A stretch of 64,000 bases of DNA from Pelomonas sp. CA6 (lineage in GTDB: Bacteria; Pseudomonadota; Gammaproteobacteria; Burkholderiales; Burkholderiaceae_C): positions 186,001 through 250,000 of the forward strand of contig NZ_JAKZFD010000008.1 in NCBI RefSeq assembly GCF_022549225.1. Reading direction: 5' to 3'. This document shows positions 46,402 through 54,882 of this stretch, piece by piece. Made by a program: the position numbers and the translations under genes. Numbering within the stretch: the first letter of the stretch is position 1; every line of letters begins with the position of its first letter. Below the pieces are notes generated by a model. It was not told the DNA's origin and ran no database searches. It saw only the letters and a list, made by a program, of their open reading frames with translations.

Positions 46402-47300
46402 CAGGCGCTGGCGTCGCCGTCGTGGTCGGCGTGCTCGTCGGCCGGCTCGCGCGTGACCTTGAACCAGCGCACCGCGCCGCCTCGGGTCAGCATCACGGCA
46501 AAGCGCAGGCCGGCCAGCGAGACGCTCTCGCCGCGGCGCGGCACGCGGCCGTGCTCCTGCGCGACCAGGCCGCCTATGGTGTCGAACTCGTCCTGGGGCA
46601 GCGCCAGCCCGAAGGCCTGGTTGACCGCCGCGATGGCCGCGTCGCCGGCGACGCGATGGCTGCCGTCGGCCAGCGTATAGATGCCGGCATCGCCCTCGCC
46701 GTTGTCGAATTCGTCCTCGATCTCGCCGACGATTTCCTCCAGCACATCCTCGATGGTTAGCAGCCCGGCGGTATTGCCGAACTCGTCGATCACGATCGCG
46801 AGGTGGTTGCGGTTGGAGCGGAAATCGCGCAGCAGGTCGTTCAGGCCCTTGCTCTCGGGCACGAAAACTGCCGGGCGCAGCAACGTGCGCAGGTTCAGGC
46901 CCGGCGCGCGCTGCAGCTTGAGCAGGTCCTTGGCGAGCAGGATGCCGATGATGTTGTCGCGTTCGCCGTCGTAGACGGGGAAGCGCGAATGCGCGGTGGA
47001 GATCACGGTGGCCAGCAGGTCCTCGTAGCTGGCGTTGATGTCCAGCAGGTCCATGCGTGGCGCGGCCACCATCACGTCGCCGGCGCTGAGTTCGGCCATG
47101 CGCAGCACGCCTTCCAGCATCTGGCGCGACTCGGGCGCGATCAGTTCGCGCTCCTCCGCTTCAGCCAGGGTGGCGATCAGCTCACTGGTGGAATCCGGCC
47201 CCGGATGCAGGAATTCAAGGACGCGGTCCAGAAGACCACGGGTTTCGGGGCTGCGCCCGCCCGGTTTGGCGGGCGGCCGACTAGGCTGAGGTTCGGACAC
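46401..47300 (-). CDS. corC: CorC/HlyC-type CBS-pair transporter-associated protein
   Basis: A 299-residue protein without membrane segments. After a short N-terminal region come two CBS domains (VMVAAPRMDLLDINASYEDLL to KDLLKLQ, then AVFVPESKGLNDLLRDFRSNRNHLAIVIDEFGNTAGLLTIEDVLEEIVGEIEDEFD) and a CorC_HlyC C-terminal domain (IAAVNQAFGLALP, DTIGGLVAQEHGRVPRRGE). The family is linked to magnesium and cobalt efflux or to protecting Lnt function. It heads the minus-strand operon that continues through lnt, glyQS, gmhB and plsC. Confidence 0.92.
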   Translation of the reverse strand: MSEPQPSRPPAKPGGRSPETRGLLDRVLEFLHPGPDSTSELIATLAEAEERELIAPESRQMLEGVLRMAELSAGDVMVAAPRMDLLDINASYEDLLATVISTAHSRFPVYDGERDNIIGILLAKDLLKLQRAPGLNLRTLLRPAVFVPESKGLNDLLRDFRSNRNHLAIVIDEFGNTAGLLTIEDVLEEIVGEIEDEFDNGEGDAGIYTLADGSHRVAGDAAIAAVNQAFGLALPQDEFDTIGGLVAQEHGRVPRRGESVSLAGLRFAVMLTRGGAVRWFKVTREPADEHADHDGDASA

Positions 47301-47417
47301 AGCAATCGTGCCATCGTTGAGAAGCTACCAGAATAACCGATTGACATTGCCGGGCGCTTGAAAGACAGTCAGCCGCCCTCATCTACTGGGGCTCTTCGCT
47401 AGCTTCGTCGTACCGCC

Positions 47418-48464
47418 ATGAATCAAGGCCTCATCCCCGCCACCATCCTGACCGGCTTCCTCGGTTCGGGCAAAACCACCCTGCTCAAACGCGTGCTGAC
47501 CGAGGCGCACGGCCAGAAGATCGCCGTGATCGAGAACGAGTTCGGCGAGGAGAACATCGACAACGACATCCTGGTCAGCGACACCCAGGAACAGATCATC
47601 CAGCTCTCCAACGGCTGCGTCTGCTGCACCATCCGCGAGGACCTGCGCACCACGCTGGCCGAACTGGCGGCCAAGAAGCGCAAGGGCGAACTGGACTTCG
47701 AGCGCGTGGTCATCGAGACCACCGGCCTGGCCGACCCCGGCCCGGTGGCGCAGACCTTTTTCATGGACGACGAGGTCGCCGAGACCTATCTGCTGGACTC
47801 CATCCTGACCCTGGTCGACGCCAAGCACGCCGACGAACAGCTGGACAGCCGCCAGGAGGCGCGCCGCCAGGTGGGCTTCGCGGACCAGATCTTCATCAGC
47901 AAGACCGATCTGGTGGATGCCGCGGCGGTCGACGCGCTGAGCCACCGCCTCAAGCACATGAACCCGCGCGCGCCGCAGCAGCGCGTCCACTTCGGCGAGG
48001 TGGAGATCGCGCGCGTGTTCGACCTGCGTGGCTTCAACCTCAACGCCAAGCTGGAGATCGACCCCGAGTTCCTGAACGCGGACCCGCACGAGCACCACGA
48101 CCATGGGCACGACCATGACCACGAGCACGGCGAGCACTGCGACCATCCGCACCACCATCACCACGATGACGACGTGAAGTCCTTCGTGTTCCGCTCGGAC
48201 AAGCCCTTCAACCCGGCCAAGCTGGAGGACTTCCTGGGCGCCATCGTGCAGGTCTACGGGCCCAAGATGCTGCGCTACAAGGGCGTGCTGTTCATGAAGG
48301 GCACCGACAAGAAGGTGATCTTCCAGGGCGTGCACCAGCTGATGGGATCCGACCTGGGGCCGAAATGGATGCCCGGCGAGAAGAAACAGAGCAAGATGGT
48401 GTTCATCGGCATCGACCTGCCCAAGGACATCTTGTTGCAGGGGCTGGAAGGCTGTCTGGCTTAG
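47418..48464 (+). CDS. COG0523 (CobW/ZNG1-type) metal-chaperone GTPase
   Basis: A 348-residue G3E GTPase. Walker A is GFLGSGKTTLLKRVL, the metal-binding CxCC motif is NGCVCCTIREDL, and SKTDLVD is the guanine specificity loop. A His/Asp-rich segment (about residues 225-253, with many H residues) separates the GTPase from the CobW_C domain. Such proteins load zinc or cobalt onto client enzymes, often under zinc limitation. A good -35 (TTGACA, 47341-47346) lies upstream, but I see no clear Zur box. It is followed by dksA after 136 bases. Confidence 0.92.
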   Translation: MNQGLIPATILTGFLGSGKTTLLKRVLTEAHGQKIAVIENEFGEENIDNDILVSDTQEQIIQLSNGCVCCTIREDLRTTLAELAAKKRKGELDFERVVIETTGLADPGPVAQTFFMDDEVAETYLLDSILTLVDAKHADEQLDSRQEARRQVGFADQIFISKTDLVDAAAVDALSHRLKHMNPRAPQQRVHFGEVEIARVFDLRGFNLNAKLEIDPEFLNADPHEHHDHGHDHDHEHGEHCDHPHHHHHDDDVKSFVFRSDKPFNPAKLEDFLGAIVQVYGPKMLRYKGVLFMKGTDKKVIFQGVHQLMGSDLGPKWMPGEKKQSKMVFIGIDLPKDILLQGLEGCLA

Positions 48465-48476
48465 TGCCAAACTCGT

Positions 48477-48507
48477 CAGCTTGCTGAAGTGGCAAGCTGG
48501 CTACAAT
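48477..48507 (+). promoter_or_regulatory. Inverted repeat and -10 element upstream of dksA
   Basis: An 8-bp inverted repeat, CAGCTTGC (48477-48484) and GCAAGCTG (48492-48499), immediately precedes a good -10 hexamer TACAAT (48502-48507). It could be an operator overlapping the dksA promoter, or a weak terminator of the GTPase gene (no T-run). Confidence 0.5.
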
Positions 48508-48600
48508 CCGCCGCGCCCGCCAGTCCGGGGTACGTCCCGGGACCCAAGGCGCCGCGATGTCCGACGCTGCGAAGCAGGTATAAAGCCGCTAGGAGAGCGA

Positions 48601-49251
48601 ATGAGCAAGACCACGGCCACCAAGACGGCCCCCGCTGCCAGCGAGGCGGCCGGCAAGCCTTCTTCGCGCAACCGGAGCGCGGCAGGCACGTCGGCTGCCG
48701 AGCCGGCCGACGCCGCCCATCCCCGGACCGACACCGCCCGCAGCGCCACGCGCTCCGCCACCACCAACGAGACAGAAACGCCCCGCACTGCCGTGAAGAC
48801 CGATCCCAAACTCGCCAATGCCTGGAAGACCAAACCCGGAAAGGACCTGACCGATGCCGAGGTGATGGCCATGCCCGACAGCGAGTACATGAATGACAAG
48901 CAAGTCGAGTTCTTCCGCACCAAGCTGAACCAGCTCAAGGAAGACCTGCTCTCCAACGCGGGCGAGACCACCGAGCATCTGCGCGAGGACACCTCCATCG
49001 TCCCCGATCCCGCCGACCGCGCGACCATCGAGGAAGAGCATGCGCTGGAGCTGCGCACCCGCGACCGCGAACGCAAGCTGCTGAAGAAGATCATGCAGTC
49101 GCTGGCACGCCTGGATTCGGGCGAGTACGGCTACTGCGACGAGACCGGCGAGCCGATCGGCCTCGGCCGTCTGATCGCCCGGCCGACCGCGACGCTGTCG
49201 CTGGAAGCCCAGCAGCGCCGCGAGCTCAAGCAGAAGATGTTCGGCGACTGA
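48601..49251 (+). CDS. dksA: RNA polymerase-binding transcription factor DksA (single-cysteine type)
   Basis: A 216-residue regulator that binds the RNA polymerase secondary channel with ppGpp. The coiled-coil tip DPADRA (D-x2-D-x-A) is intact. In the globular domain only Cys179 of the usual four zinc cysteines remains (YCDETGEPIGLGRLIARPTATLSLEAQ), so it should be zinc-independent. An 80-residue Ala/Thr/Ser-rich N-terminal extension is unusual. AGGAGAGCG precedes the ATG at 48601. A 7-bp hairpin (GAGCGGT / ACCGCTC, 49250-49270) overlaps the stop codon, without a U-run. Confidence 0.93.
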   Translation: MSKTTATKTAPAASEAAGKPSSRNRSAAGTSAAEPADAAHPRTDTARSATRSATTNETETPRTAVKTDPKLANAWKTKPGKDLTDAEVMAMPDSEYMNDKQVEFFRTKLNQLKEDLLSNAGETTEHLREDTSIVPDPADRATIEEEHALELRTRDRERKLLKKIMQSLARLDSGEYGYCDETGEPIGLGRLIARPTATLSLEAQQRRELKQKMFGD

Positions 49252-49300
49252 GCGGTTTGACCGACCGCTCTCCCCGCAAGCCCAGAAGGCCACAGCGCGC

Positions 49301-51097
49301 ATGACGGAACCCAAGGACGGCGAGAGCTTTTTCCGCAAGGTCGCGCGCTTCGTCGCCAACCCGACCACGGACTGGGCGGAGATCAATTCCCGCCATGACG
49401 ACCCGGAGGCCGACGCCGCGAAGGCCGAGTTGCGCGCGATGGTGGAGCGCAAGCGCCGCAACGATTTCGTCCGCAAGCGCGAATTCGACATGCTGCGGCG
49501 CATACGCCGCGAAGGCCTGACGCCCGAGCAACTGGCCGCGCTGAGCAATGCCAGCTCGCGCATCGATTCCTCGGTGGGCCGCGCCAGCGAAACCCATGCG
49601 CGCCAGGGCGAGGCCGGCGTCAAGGCCAAGATCGACCAGATCGAACAGCAAATGGTGGGCGAAGGCTTCGCCCCCACCCAGGTCCAGGCGAACACGACGG
49701 CCGCGCCGCCGCCCGGATTCTTCGAGACCAGCACCCGCCCGGTGAATTTCGCCACGACGATGGCGGCCACCGACGCGATCGCGGCCCGCGTGACCGATTT
49801 CGCGCCACCGTCCGAAGTCGAACGACTGGAGACCCGGCCCGCGCCCGCTTCCGCGGTGGTCAGCGCCGCGCTGCCGCCGCTGTCCGCGGCGCCGGCGAGC
49901 CGCATTCCCGACCTCAGTCCCCTGCCCTTCGCGCCGTCGGCGCCCATTCCCGCCCTCAGCGGCCTGGACATGGCGCTGGGCAGCGAGGACGTGGTCGAGG
50001 TCAACGAGGTGGTGCACGACGCCGAACTGGACGAGGCCGTGATCGCCTTCGCCAACGGCGACTACCAGCATTGCGAGCGCTGCCTGGTCGAACTGACCGG
50101 CGCTGGGGGCCGCCGCCATGGCCATCCCGAAACCTGGCTGGTCTTGTTCGACCTCTACCGAGCCACCGGCCAGCAGGCTCAGTTCGAGCAACTGGCCACC
50201 GACTATGCCCAGCAGTTCGGGCTCTCGTCGCCGCAATGGTTCTCGCTGCCCAAGTGGGTGGCCGAGGCCGCGCGCCAGGAGCGCCGGCCCAGCGGCCCGG
50301 CCCAGGCCGGAGGCGTGTCCTGGACCTGCCCGGAGATCCTGGATCGCGATGCCGTGGCCCAGATCCGCGGCCGCTGCGAAACCCTGCCCCTGCCCTGGGT
50401 GCTGGACTGGCAGGCACTGCAGCAGATCGAGCCGGAGGCCTGCGAGCCGCTGCGCCAGCTGTTCCGCGACTGGGCCGGCCGTCCGCTGGACCTGCGCTGG
50501 CTGGCCGGCGACCATTTCCTGCAGCTGCTTGCGGCGCAGGCGCCGCTGAACCTGCGCGAGGTGTCGCCGGCCTACTGGATGCTGCGCCTGGAGGCCCTGC
50601 ACCTGGCGAACCGGCCCGACCAGTTCGACGAAGTCGCGATCGATTACTGCGTCACCTACGAGGTCTCGCCGCCGTCCTGGGAAAAGCCGGTCTGCCGGCT
50701 GCGCATCAGCGGCAATGGACTGAGCGCCGGCACCGCCTCCGGCGCCACCATCGGCCCGATGACCGAAGCCGGTGGCAGCACCTTCATGGAATCCACCATC
50801 ACCGAGCTGCTCAGCAGCGCGGTGCAGCTGGAGCTGTCCGGCCAGCTCAGCGGCGACATCGGCGAGACGCTGAAGCTGATGAACGGCGAGCTGGGCGCGG
50901 CCACGCTGATCAGCATCAGCTGCGCCAAGCTGATCCGGCTGGACTTCGTCGCGGCCGGCGACCTGCTGAACTGGGTGCTGAGCCGGCGCAGCGAGAACCG
51001 CGCGGTGCAGTTCACCGATGCCCACCGGCTGGTGGCGCTGTTCTTCGGCGCGATGGGCATCAATGAGCATGCCAAGATCAAGGTCAGGATGAACTGA
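49301..51097 (+). CDS. Hypothetical protein with C-terminal STAS-like domain
   Basis: 598 residues, not assigned to a characterised function. The N-terminal 60 residues are charged and resemble a short helical hairpin ([41 protein letters not shown]). A proline-rich linker (about 125-215) follows. The middle has TPR-like helices ([45 protein letters not shown]). The end carries a STAS-like domain ([48 protein letters not shown]). There is no signal peptide or membrane helix. It sits between dksA and hslVU and may be cotranscribed with dksA. A FimV-like or anti-sigma antagonist role is speculative. Confidence 0.85.
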   Translation: MTEPKDGESFFRKVARFVANPTTDWAEINSRHDDPEADAAKAELRAMVERKRRNDFVRKREFDMLRRIRREGLTPEQLAALSNASSRIDSSVGRASETHARQGEAGVKAKIDQIEQQMVGEGFAPTQVQANTTAAPPPGFFETSTRPVNFATTMAATDAIAARVTDFAPPSEVERLETRPAPASAVVSAALPPLSAAPASRIPDLSPLPFAPSAPIPALSGLDMALGSEDVVEVNEVVHDAELDEAVIAFANGDYQHCERCLVELTGAGGRRHGHPETWLVLFDLYRATGQQAQFEQLATDYAQQFGLSSPQWFSLPKWVAEAARQERRPSGPAQAGGVSWTCPEILDRDAVAQIRGRCETLPLPWVLDWQALQQIEPEACEPLRQLFRDWAGRPLDLRWLAGDHFLQLLAAQAPLNLREVSPAYWMLRLEALHLANRPDQFDEVAIDYCVTYEVSPPSWEKPVCRLRISGNGLSAGTASGATIGPMTEAGGSTFMESTITELLSSAVQLELSGQLSGDIGETLKLMNGELGAATLISISCAKLIRLDFVAAGDLLNWVLSRRSENRAVQFTDAHRLVALFFGAMGINEHAKIKVRMN

Positions 51098-51213
51098 GGG
51101 CGAAGGGACGCGGTCCACTATGGGGACGGCGGCGCTCGGCTCATGGGTCGCATCCTGGAGCGCTGGGTTCCCAGCTCTTGCAGTCCTCCGGGGTGCCCCC
51201 ATCTGGAGCGTTT

Positions 51214-51768
51214 ATGCAGCAAGATTCTTCCCCTCCGCAATTCCACGGCACGACCATCGTCAGCGTGCGCCGTGGCAACCAGGTCGCGATCGGCGGCGAT
51301 GGCCAGGTCACGCTGGGCCATATCGTCGTGAAGTCCAGCGCACGCAAGGTGCGCAAGCTCTACCGCGATCAGGTGCTGGCCGGCTTCGCCGGCGCCACGG
51401 CCGACGCCTTCACGCTGTTCGAACGCTTTGAATCCAAGCTGGAGAAACACCAGGGCCATCTGGTGCGCGCCGCGGTGGAGCTGACGCGCGACTGGCGCAC
51501 CGACCGCGTGCTGCGCCGCCTGGAGGCCATGCTGGCGGTCGCCGACCGCACCGCCTCGCTGATCATCACCGGCAATGGCGACGTGCTGGAGCCCGAGCAA
51601 GGCATCGTCGCAATCGGCTCCGGCGGCGCCTATGCGCAGGCCGCCGCGCGCGCGCTGCTCAACCACAGCGAGCTGTCCGCGGCCGACATCGTCAAGCAGT
51701 CGCTGGTGATCGCCGGCGAGATCTGCATCTACACCAACGGCAACCATACGATCGAGACGCTGGAATGA
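51214..51768 (+). CDS. hslV: ATP-dependent protease peptidase subunit HslV
   Basis: A 184-residue proteasome-like peptidase. The catalytic Thr13 is exposed after removal of a 12-residue propeptide (cleavage between Gly and TTIVSVRRG). [26 protein letters not shown] and [29 protein letters not shown] match the family. The propeptide is longer than in Escherichia coli. The ATG at 51214 has GGAG six to seven bases upstream; an ATG at 51178 would add 12 residues and is less likely. Overlaps hslU as ATGA. Confidence 0.96.
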   Translation: MQQDSSPPQFHGTTIVSVRRGNQVAIGGDGQVTLGHIVVKSSARKVRKLYRDQVLAGFAGATADAFTLFERFESKLEKHQGHLVRAAVELTRDWRTDRVLRRLEAMLAVADRTASLIITGNGDVLEPEQGIVAIGSGGAYAQAAARALLNHSELSAADIVKQSLVIAGEICIYTNGNHTIETLE

Positions 51769-53108
51769 GCAGCACCATGACCCCGCAGGAAATCGTCTCC
51801 GAGCTGGACCGCCACATCGTCGGCCAGGGCGAGGCCAAGCGCGCCGTCGCGATCGCGCTGCGCAACCGCTGGCGCCGCCAGCAGGTCGACGAGAAGCTGC
51901 GCGCCGAGATCACGCCCAAGAACATCCTGATGATCGGCCCCACCGGCGTGGGCAAGACCGAGATCGCGCGCCGCCTGGCCAAGCTTGCCGACGCACCCTT
52001 CATCAAGGTGGAGGCGACCAAGTTCACCGAGGTGGGCTATGTCGGCAAGGACGTGGACAGCATCATCCGCGACCTGGTCGACATCGCCGTCAAGCAGGAA
52101 CGCGAACGCCAGATGCGCCTGCAGCGCGCCCGCGCCGAAGACGCCGCCGAGGAACGCATCCTCGACGTGCTGGTGCCGCCGCCACGCGCCACCGGCTTCG
52201 CCGCCGAACCGAGCGGGGCCGACAACACCGCGCGCCAGGTGATGCGCAAGCGCCTGCGCGAAGGGGCGATGGACGACAAGGAGATCGAGATCGAGCTGGC
52301 CGACGCCAAGCCGACCATGGAGGTGCTGGGCCCCATGGGCCAGCCCGGCATGGAGGAGATGGCCGAGCAGCTCAAGGGCCTGTTCTCGCAGATGGGCGCG
52401 GGCCGGCGCAAGGCGCGCAAGCTGCGCATCAAGGAAGCGCTGAAGCTGCTGATCGACGAGGAGGCCGCCAAGCTGGTCAACGAGGACGAGATCAAAACCG
52501 CCGCGCTGGCCCATGCGCAGGACAACGGCATCGTCTTCATCGACGAGATCGACAAGGTGGCCAGCCGCGCCGAGCACGGCGGCGCCGACGTCTCGCGCCA
52601 GGGCGTGCAGCGCGACCTGCTGCCGCTGGTCGAAGGCACGACGGTCAACACCAAGTACGGCATGGTCAAGACCGACCACATCCTGTTCATCGCATCCGGC
52701 GCCTTCCACCTGAGCAAGCCCAGCGACCTGATCCCCGAGCTGCAGGGCCGCTTCCCGATCCGCGTCGAGCTGGGCTCGCTGTCGGTGGAGGACTTCGAGG
52801 CCATCCTGACCAGCACCCATGCCAGCCTGGTCAAGCAGTACCAGGCCCTGCTCGCCACCGAGGGCGTGAACCTGGAGCTGACGCCCGACGGCATACGCCG
52901 CCTGGCGCAGATCGCCTATGAGGTCAACGAGCGCACCGAGAACATCGGCGCGCGCCGCCTCTCCACGGTGATGGAACGCCTGCTCGACGAGATCAGCTTC
53001 GACGCCCACAAGCTCGCCGGCCAGACCGTCGCGCTGGACGGCGCCGCGGTGGACGCCAAGCTGGGCGCGCTGGCCAGCAACGAAGACCTGAGCCGCTTCA
53101 TCCTCTGA
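51765..53108 (+). CDS. hslU: HslUV ATPase subunit HslU
   Basis: A 447-residue AAA+ unfoldase. It contains [27 protein letters not shown], Walker [18 protein letters not shown], the pore loop GYVGKDVDS, Walker [12 protein letters not shown], and the C-terminal tail DLSRFIL, which inserts into HslV to activate it. An I domain rich in charged residues occupies about 110-240. It is cotranscribed and coupled with hslV. No heat-shock promoter was recognised in the short upstream region. Confidence 0.97.
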   Translation: MSSTMTPQEIVSELDRHIVGQGEAKRAVAIALRNRWRRQQVDEKLRAEITPKNILMIGPTGVGKTEIARRLAKLADAPFIKVEATKFTEVGYVGKDVDSIIRDLVDIAVKQERERQMRLQRARAEDAAEERILDVLVPPPRATGFAAEPSGADNTARQVMRKRLREGAMDDKEIEIELADAKPTMEVLGPMGQPGMEEMAEQLKGLFSQMGAGRRKARKLRIKEALKLLIDEEAAKLVNEDEIKTAALAHAQDNGIVFIDEIDKVASRAEHGGADVSRQGVQRDLLPLVEGTTVNTKYGMVKTDHILFIASGAFHLSKPSDLIPELQGRFPIRVELGSLSVEDFEAILTSTHASLVKQYQALLATEGVNLELTPDGIRRLAQIAYEVNERTENIGARRLSTVMERLLDEISFDAHKLAGQTVALDGAAVDAKLGALASNEDLSRFIL

Positions 53109-53125
53109 ACCGCCTGGGTGGTCGC

Positions 53126-53167
53126 TTGATGCTTATCAAGACGCCGGCGCCAGCCTGACCCTAGGCT
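53126..53167 (+). promoter_or_regulatory. FNR/Anr-type class II promoter of the K+ channel gene
   Basis: A perfect FNR consensus TTGAT-GCTT-ATCAA at 53126-53139, centred at 53132.5. A -10-like TAGGCT lies at 53162-53167. With the box at -41.5 the transcript would start at 53174, the A of the channel ATG. A 9-bp stem CGCCAGCCT / AGGCTGGCG (53148-53171) overlaps the core promoter as DNA symmetry. Confidence 0.6.
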
Positions 53168-53173
53168 GGCGGC

Positions 53174-53947
53174 ATGAGCCGCACCATCAGCACCCGGGCC
53201 TGGGGCCTGACCCTGCCCTCGCCCCAGAACCCCGCGGCCACCCGGGCCGAGCGCCGCTGGCGCTGGCCCGTGCTGCTGAGCCTGCTGGCCACCATTCCGG
53301 CTTTCTACATCGAGCTGCTGGAGAACCTGCCTACGCCGCTGGCCGTGGCCATCTATGTGGGCGCGGCCGCGGTGCTCACGCTGTCGCTGTGGCGTGTGTC
53401 CCGGCACCTGATCCGGCCCCGCCTGTATCTGCTGGGCAATCTGGTGGATCTGCTGCTGATCGCCGGGCTGCTCGCCGCCGCGTTGCTACCGCCCAGCCTG
53501 CATTCCTCCGGCGCGCTCGCGCTGCGCCTGGCGGTGGCCTTCCTGACCCTGCTGCGCATGGTGTGGGCGATCCGCCACTGGGTCAGCCGCGGCGGGCTGG
53601 CCTATCTGCTGCTGCTCGCGCTGATGGTGCTGCTGTTCTGCGGCGTGGGCTTCTGGGCGCTGGAACCGCGCGCCCGCACGCTGGCCGACGGCCTCTGGCT
53701 CGCCTTCACGACCGCCGCCACCGTGGGCTATGGCGACATCGTGCCGACCACCGCCGCCTCCAAGATCTTCGCCGTCTTCGTCGTGCTGCTGGGCTATGCG
53801 GTGCTGTCGCTGGTCACCGCGGCCATCGCCGCGATGTGGGTCGAAAGCACCGAGCGCCGCGTCGAGCAGGACATCCTGCGCGAGCTGCACGCCGAGGTGC
53901 AGCAGCTGCGCGAGGAACTGCGCGCGATGCGCGCCGAGCGCCCTTGA
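53174..53947 (+). CDS. Ion-channel family protein with K+ selectivity filter
   Basis: A 257-residue inner-membrane protein. Helices lie at about 33-52, 57-75, 86-106, 117-140, 148-170 and 196-220, with the pore helix and selectivity filter TVGYGD at 183-188 before the last helix. This is a six-helix voltage-gated-like (Kv-type) arrangement without an obvious charged S4. A C-terminal coiled coil (RRVEQDILRELHAEVQQLREELRAM) probably tetramerises. There is no Shine-Dalgarno before the ATG; the promoter geometry suggests a leaderless transcript under FNR control. A downstream start is unlikely because the first helix would be lost. Confidence 0.9.
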   Translation: MSRTISTRAWGLTLPSPQNPAATRAERRWRWPVLLSLLATIPAFYIELLENLPTPLAVAIYVGAAAVLTLSLWRVSRHLIRPRLYLLGNLVDLLLIAGLLAAALLPPSLHSSGALALRLAVAFLTLLRMVWAIRHWVSRGGLAYLLLLALMVLLFCGVGFWALEPRARTLADGLWLAFTTAATVGYGDIVPTTAASKIFAVFVVLLGYAVLSLVTAAIAAMWVESTERRVEQDILRELHAEVQQLREELRAMRAERP

Positions 53948-53977
53948 AGACGGCCACGAGGGCCGCGCCCGTAGCGC

Positions 53978-54745
53978 CTACAGCGCCAACCGGTGCGACT
54001 GCAGCGCGAGCAGCCCATCGAAGATCAGCGATTCGACCAGCTCGTGCGGGATGTCCAGCGCCGGCGAGACCTTCCAGCCCGCGCCCCCCGTCATCAGCGT
54101 GACCGGCTCCTGCCCGCTGCGGCGCGCCAGGTGGCGGTGCATGCGCTCGATCGCGCCGGTGATGGCGTAATTGCCGCCGCTGGTCAGCGCGTCGGAGGTG
54201 TTGGTGGGGAACTCGCGGACCTCGCCGGTGGGCACGCGCAAGCCCGCGGTGCCGCCTTCCAGCGCGCGCAGCATGATGCCGTGACCGGGCAGGATCAGGC
54301 CGCCCAGGAAGCGCCCGTCGGCGTCCAGCGCGTCCACCGTCACCGCCGTGCCCACCATCACGACCAGGCAGGGCCGCGCCGGCCCGCGCGCCAGCACATG
54401 GTGGCGCGCGCCGATCAATGCGACGAAGCGGTCCGCGCCCAGCCGCCCCGGATGGTCGTAGCCGTTGACCACGCCCCCCGCCGCCGGCCCGGACACCACC
54501 CAGCGCGGCTCCAGGTCCCACAGCTCCAGCTGCTCCTCGACGCGGCGGCGCACCGCGTCGCCGGCCACGTTGCAGCCCAGGATGCTGCCCGGCACCGGCA
54601 GCCTCGACCAGTCGCCTTCGGCCAGCTGATCGATGTTCTCCAGGAACTGCGCCCCATGCGCCAGCACCGCGGCACCAGGCTGGGGCGAGGCGTAAAGAGC
54701 CCACTTCAGACGTGTGTTTCCGACATCAATGGCCAAAAAGCTCAT
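53978..54745 (-). CDS. coaX: Type III pantothenate kinase
   Basis: A 255-residue ASKHA-fold kinase, the first step of coenzyme A synthesis. It starts [15 protein letters not shown] (phosphate-1 loop), has [30 protein letters not shown] (the pantothenate-binding region), [26 protein letters not shown] and [24 protein letters not shown]. In many betaproteobacteria coaX follows birA, but birA is not adjacent here. It ends 30 bases from the converging K+ channel gene and is divergent from the chemoreceptor gene. Confidence 0.95.
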   Translation of the reverse strand: MSFLAIDVGNTRLKWALYASPQPGAAVLAHGAQFLENIDQLAEGDWSRLPVPGSILGCNVAGDAVRRRVEEQLELWDLEPRWVVSGPAAGGVVNGYDHPGRLGADRFVALIGARHHVLARGPARPCLVVMVGTAVTVDALDADGRFLGGLILPGHGIMLRALEGGTAGLRVPTGEVREFPTNTSDALTSGGNYAITGAIERMHRHLARRSGQEPVTLMTGGAGWKVSPALDIPHELVESLIFDGLLALQSHRLAL

Positions 54746-54796
54746 AAGTTCGCGCGAAAGTGCCGCAACATCCGGCAGGGTAGCAGCAGTCGGGCG

Positions 54797-54824
54797 TCAA
54801 GTTACTGCACAGTCCGACCGATGA
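54797..54824 (+). promoter_or_regulatory. Candidate sigma-28 (FliA) promoter of the chemoreceptor gene
   Basis: TCAA at 54797-54800 and ACCGATGA at 54817-54824, spaced 16 bp. This is close to the flagellar class III consensus TAAA-N15-GCCGATAA and to the TCAAG variant common in betaproteobacteria. It is 58 bases before the chemoreceptor ATG. Confidence 0.55.
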
Positions 54825-54882
54825 GGCATGGGGACCGTGCGCCCATGCCCTGCCCTGGGGACAAGAAAAGAGCCAAGCCGCC

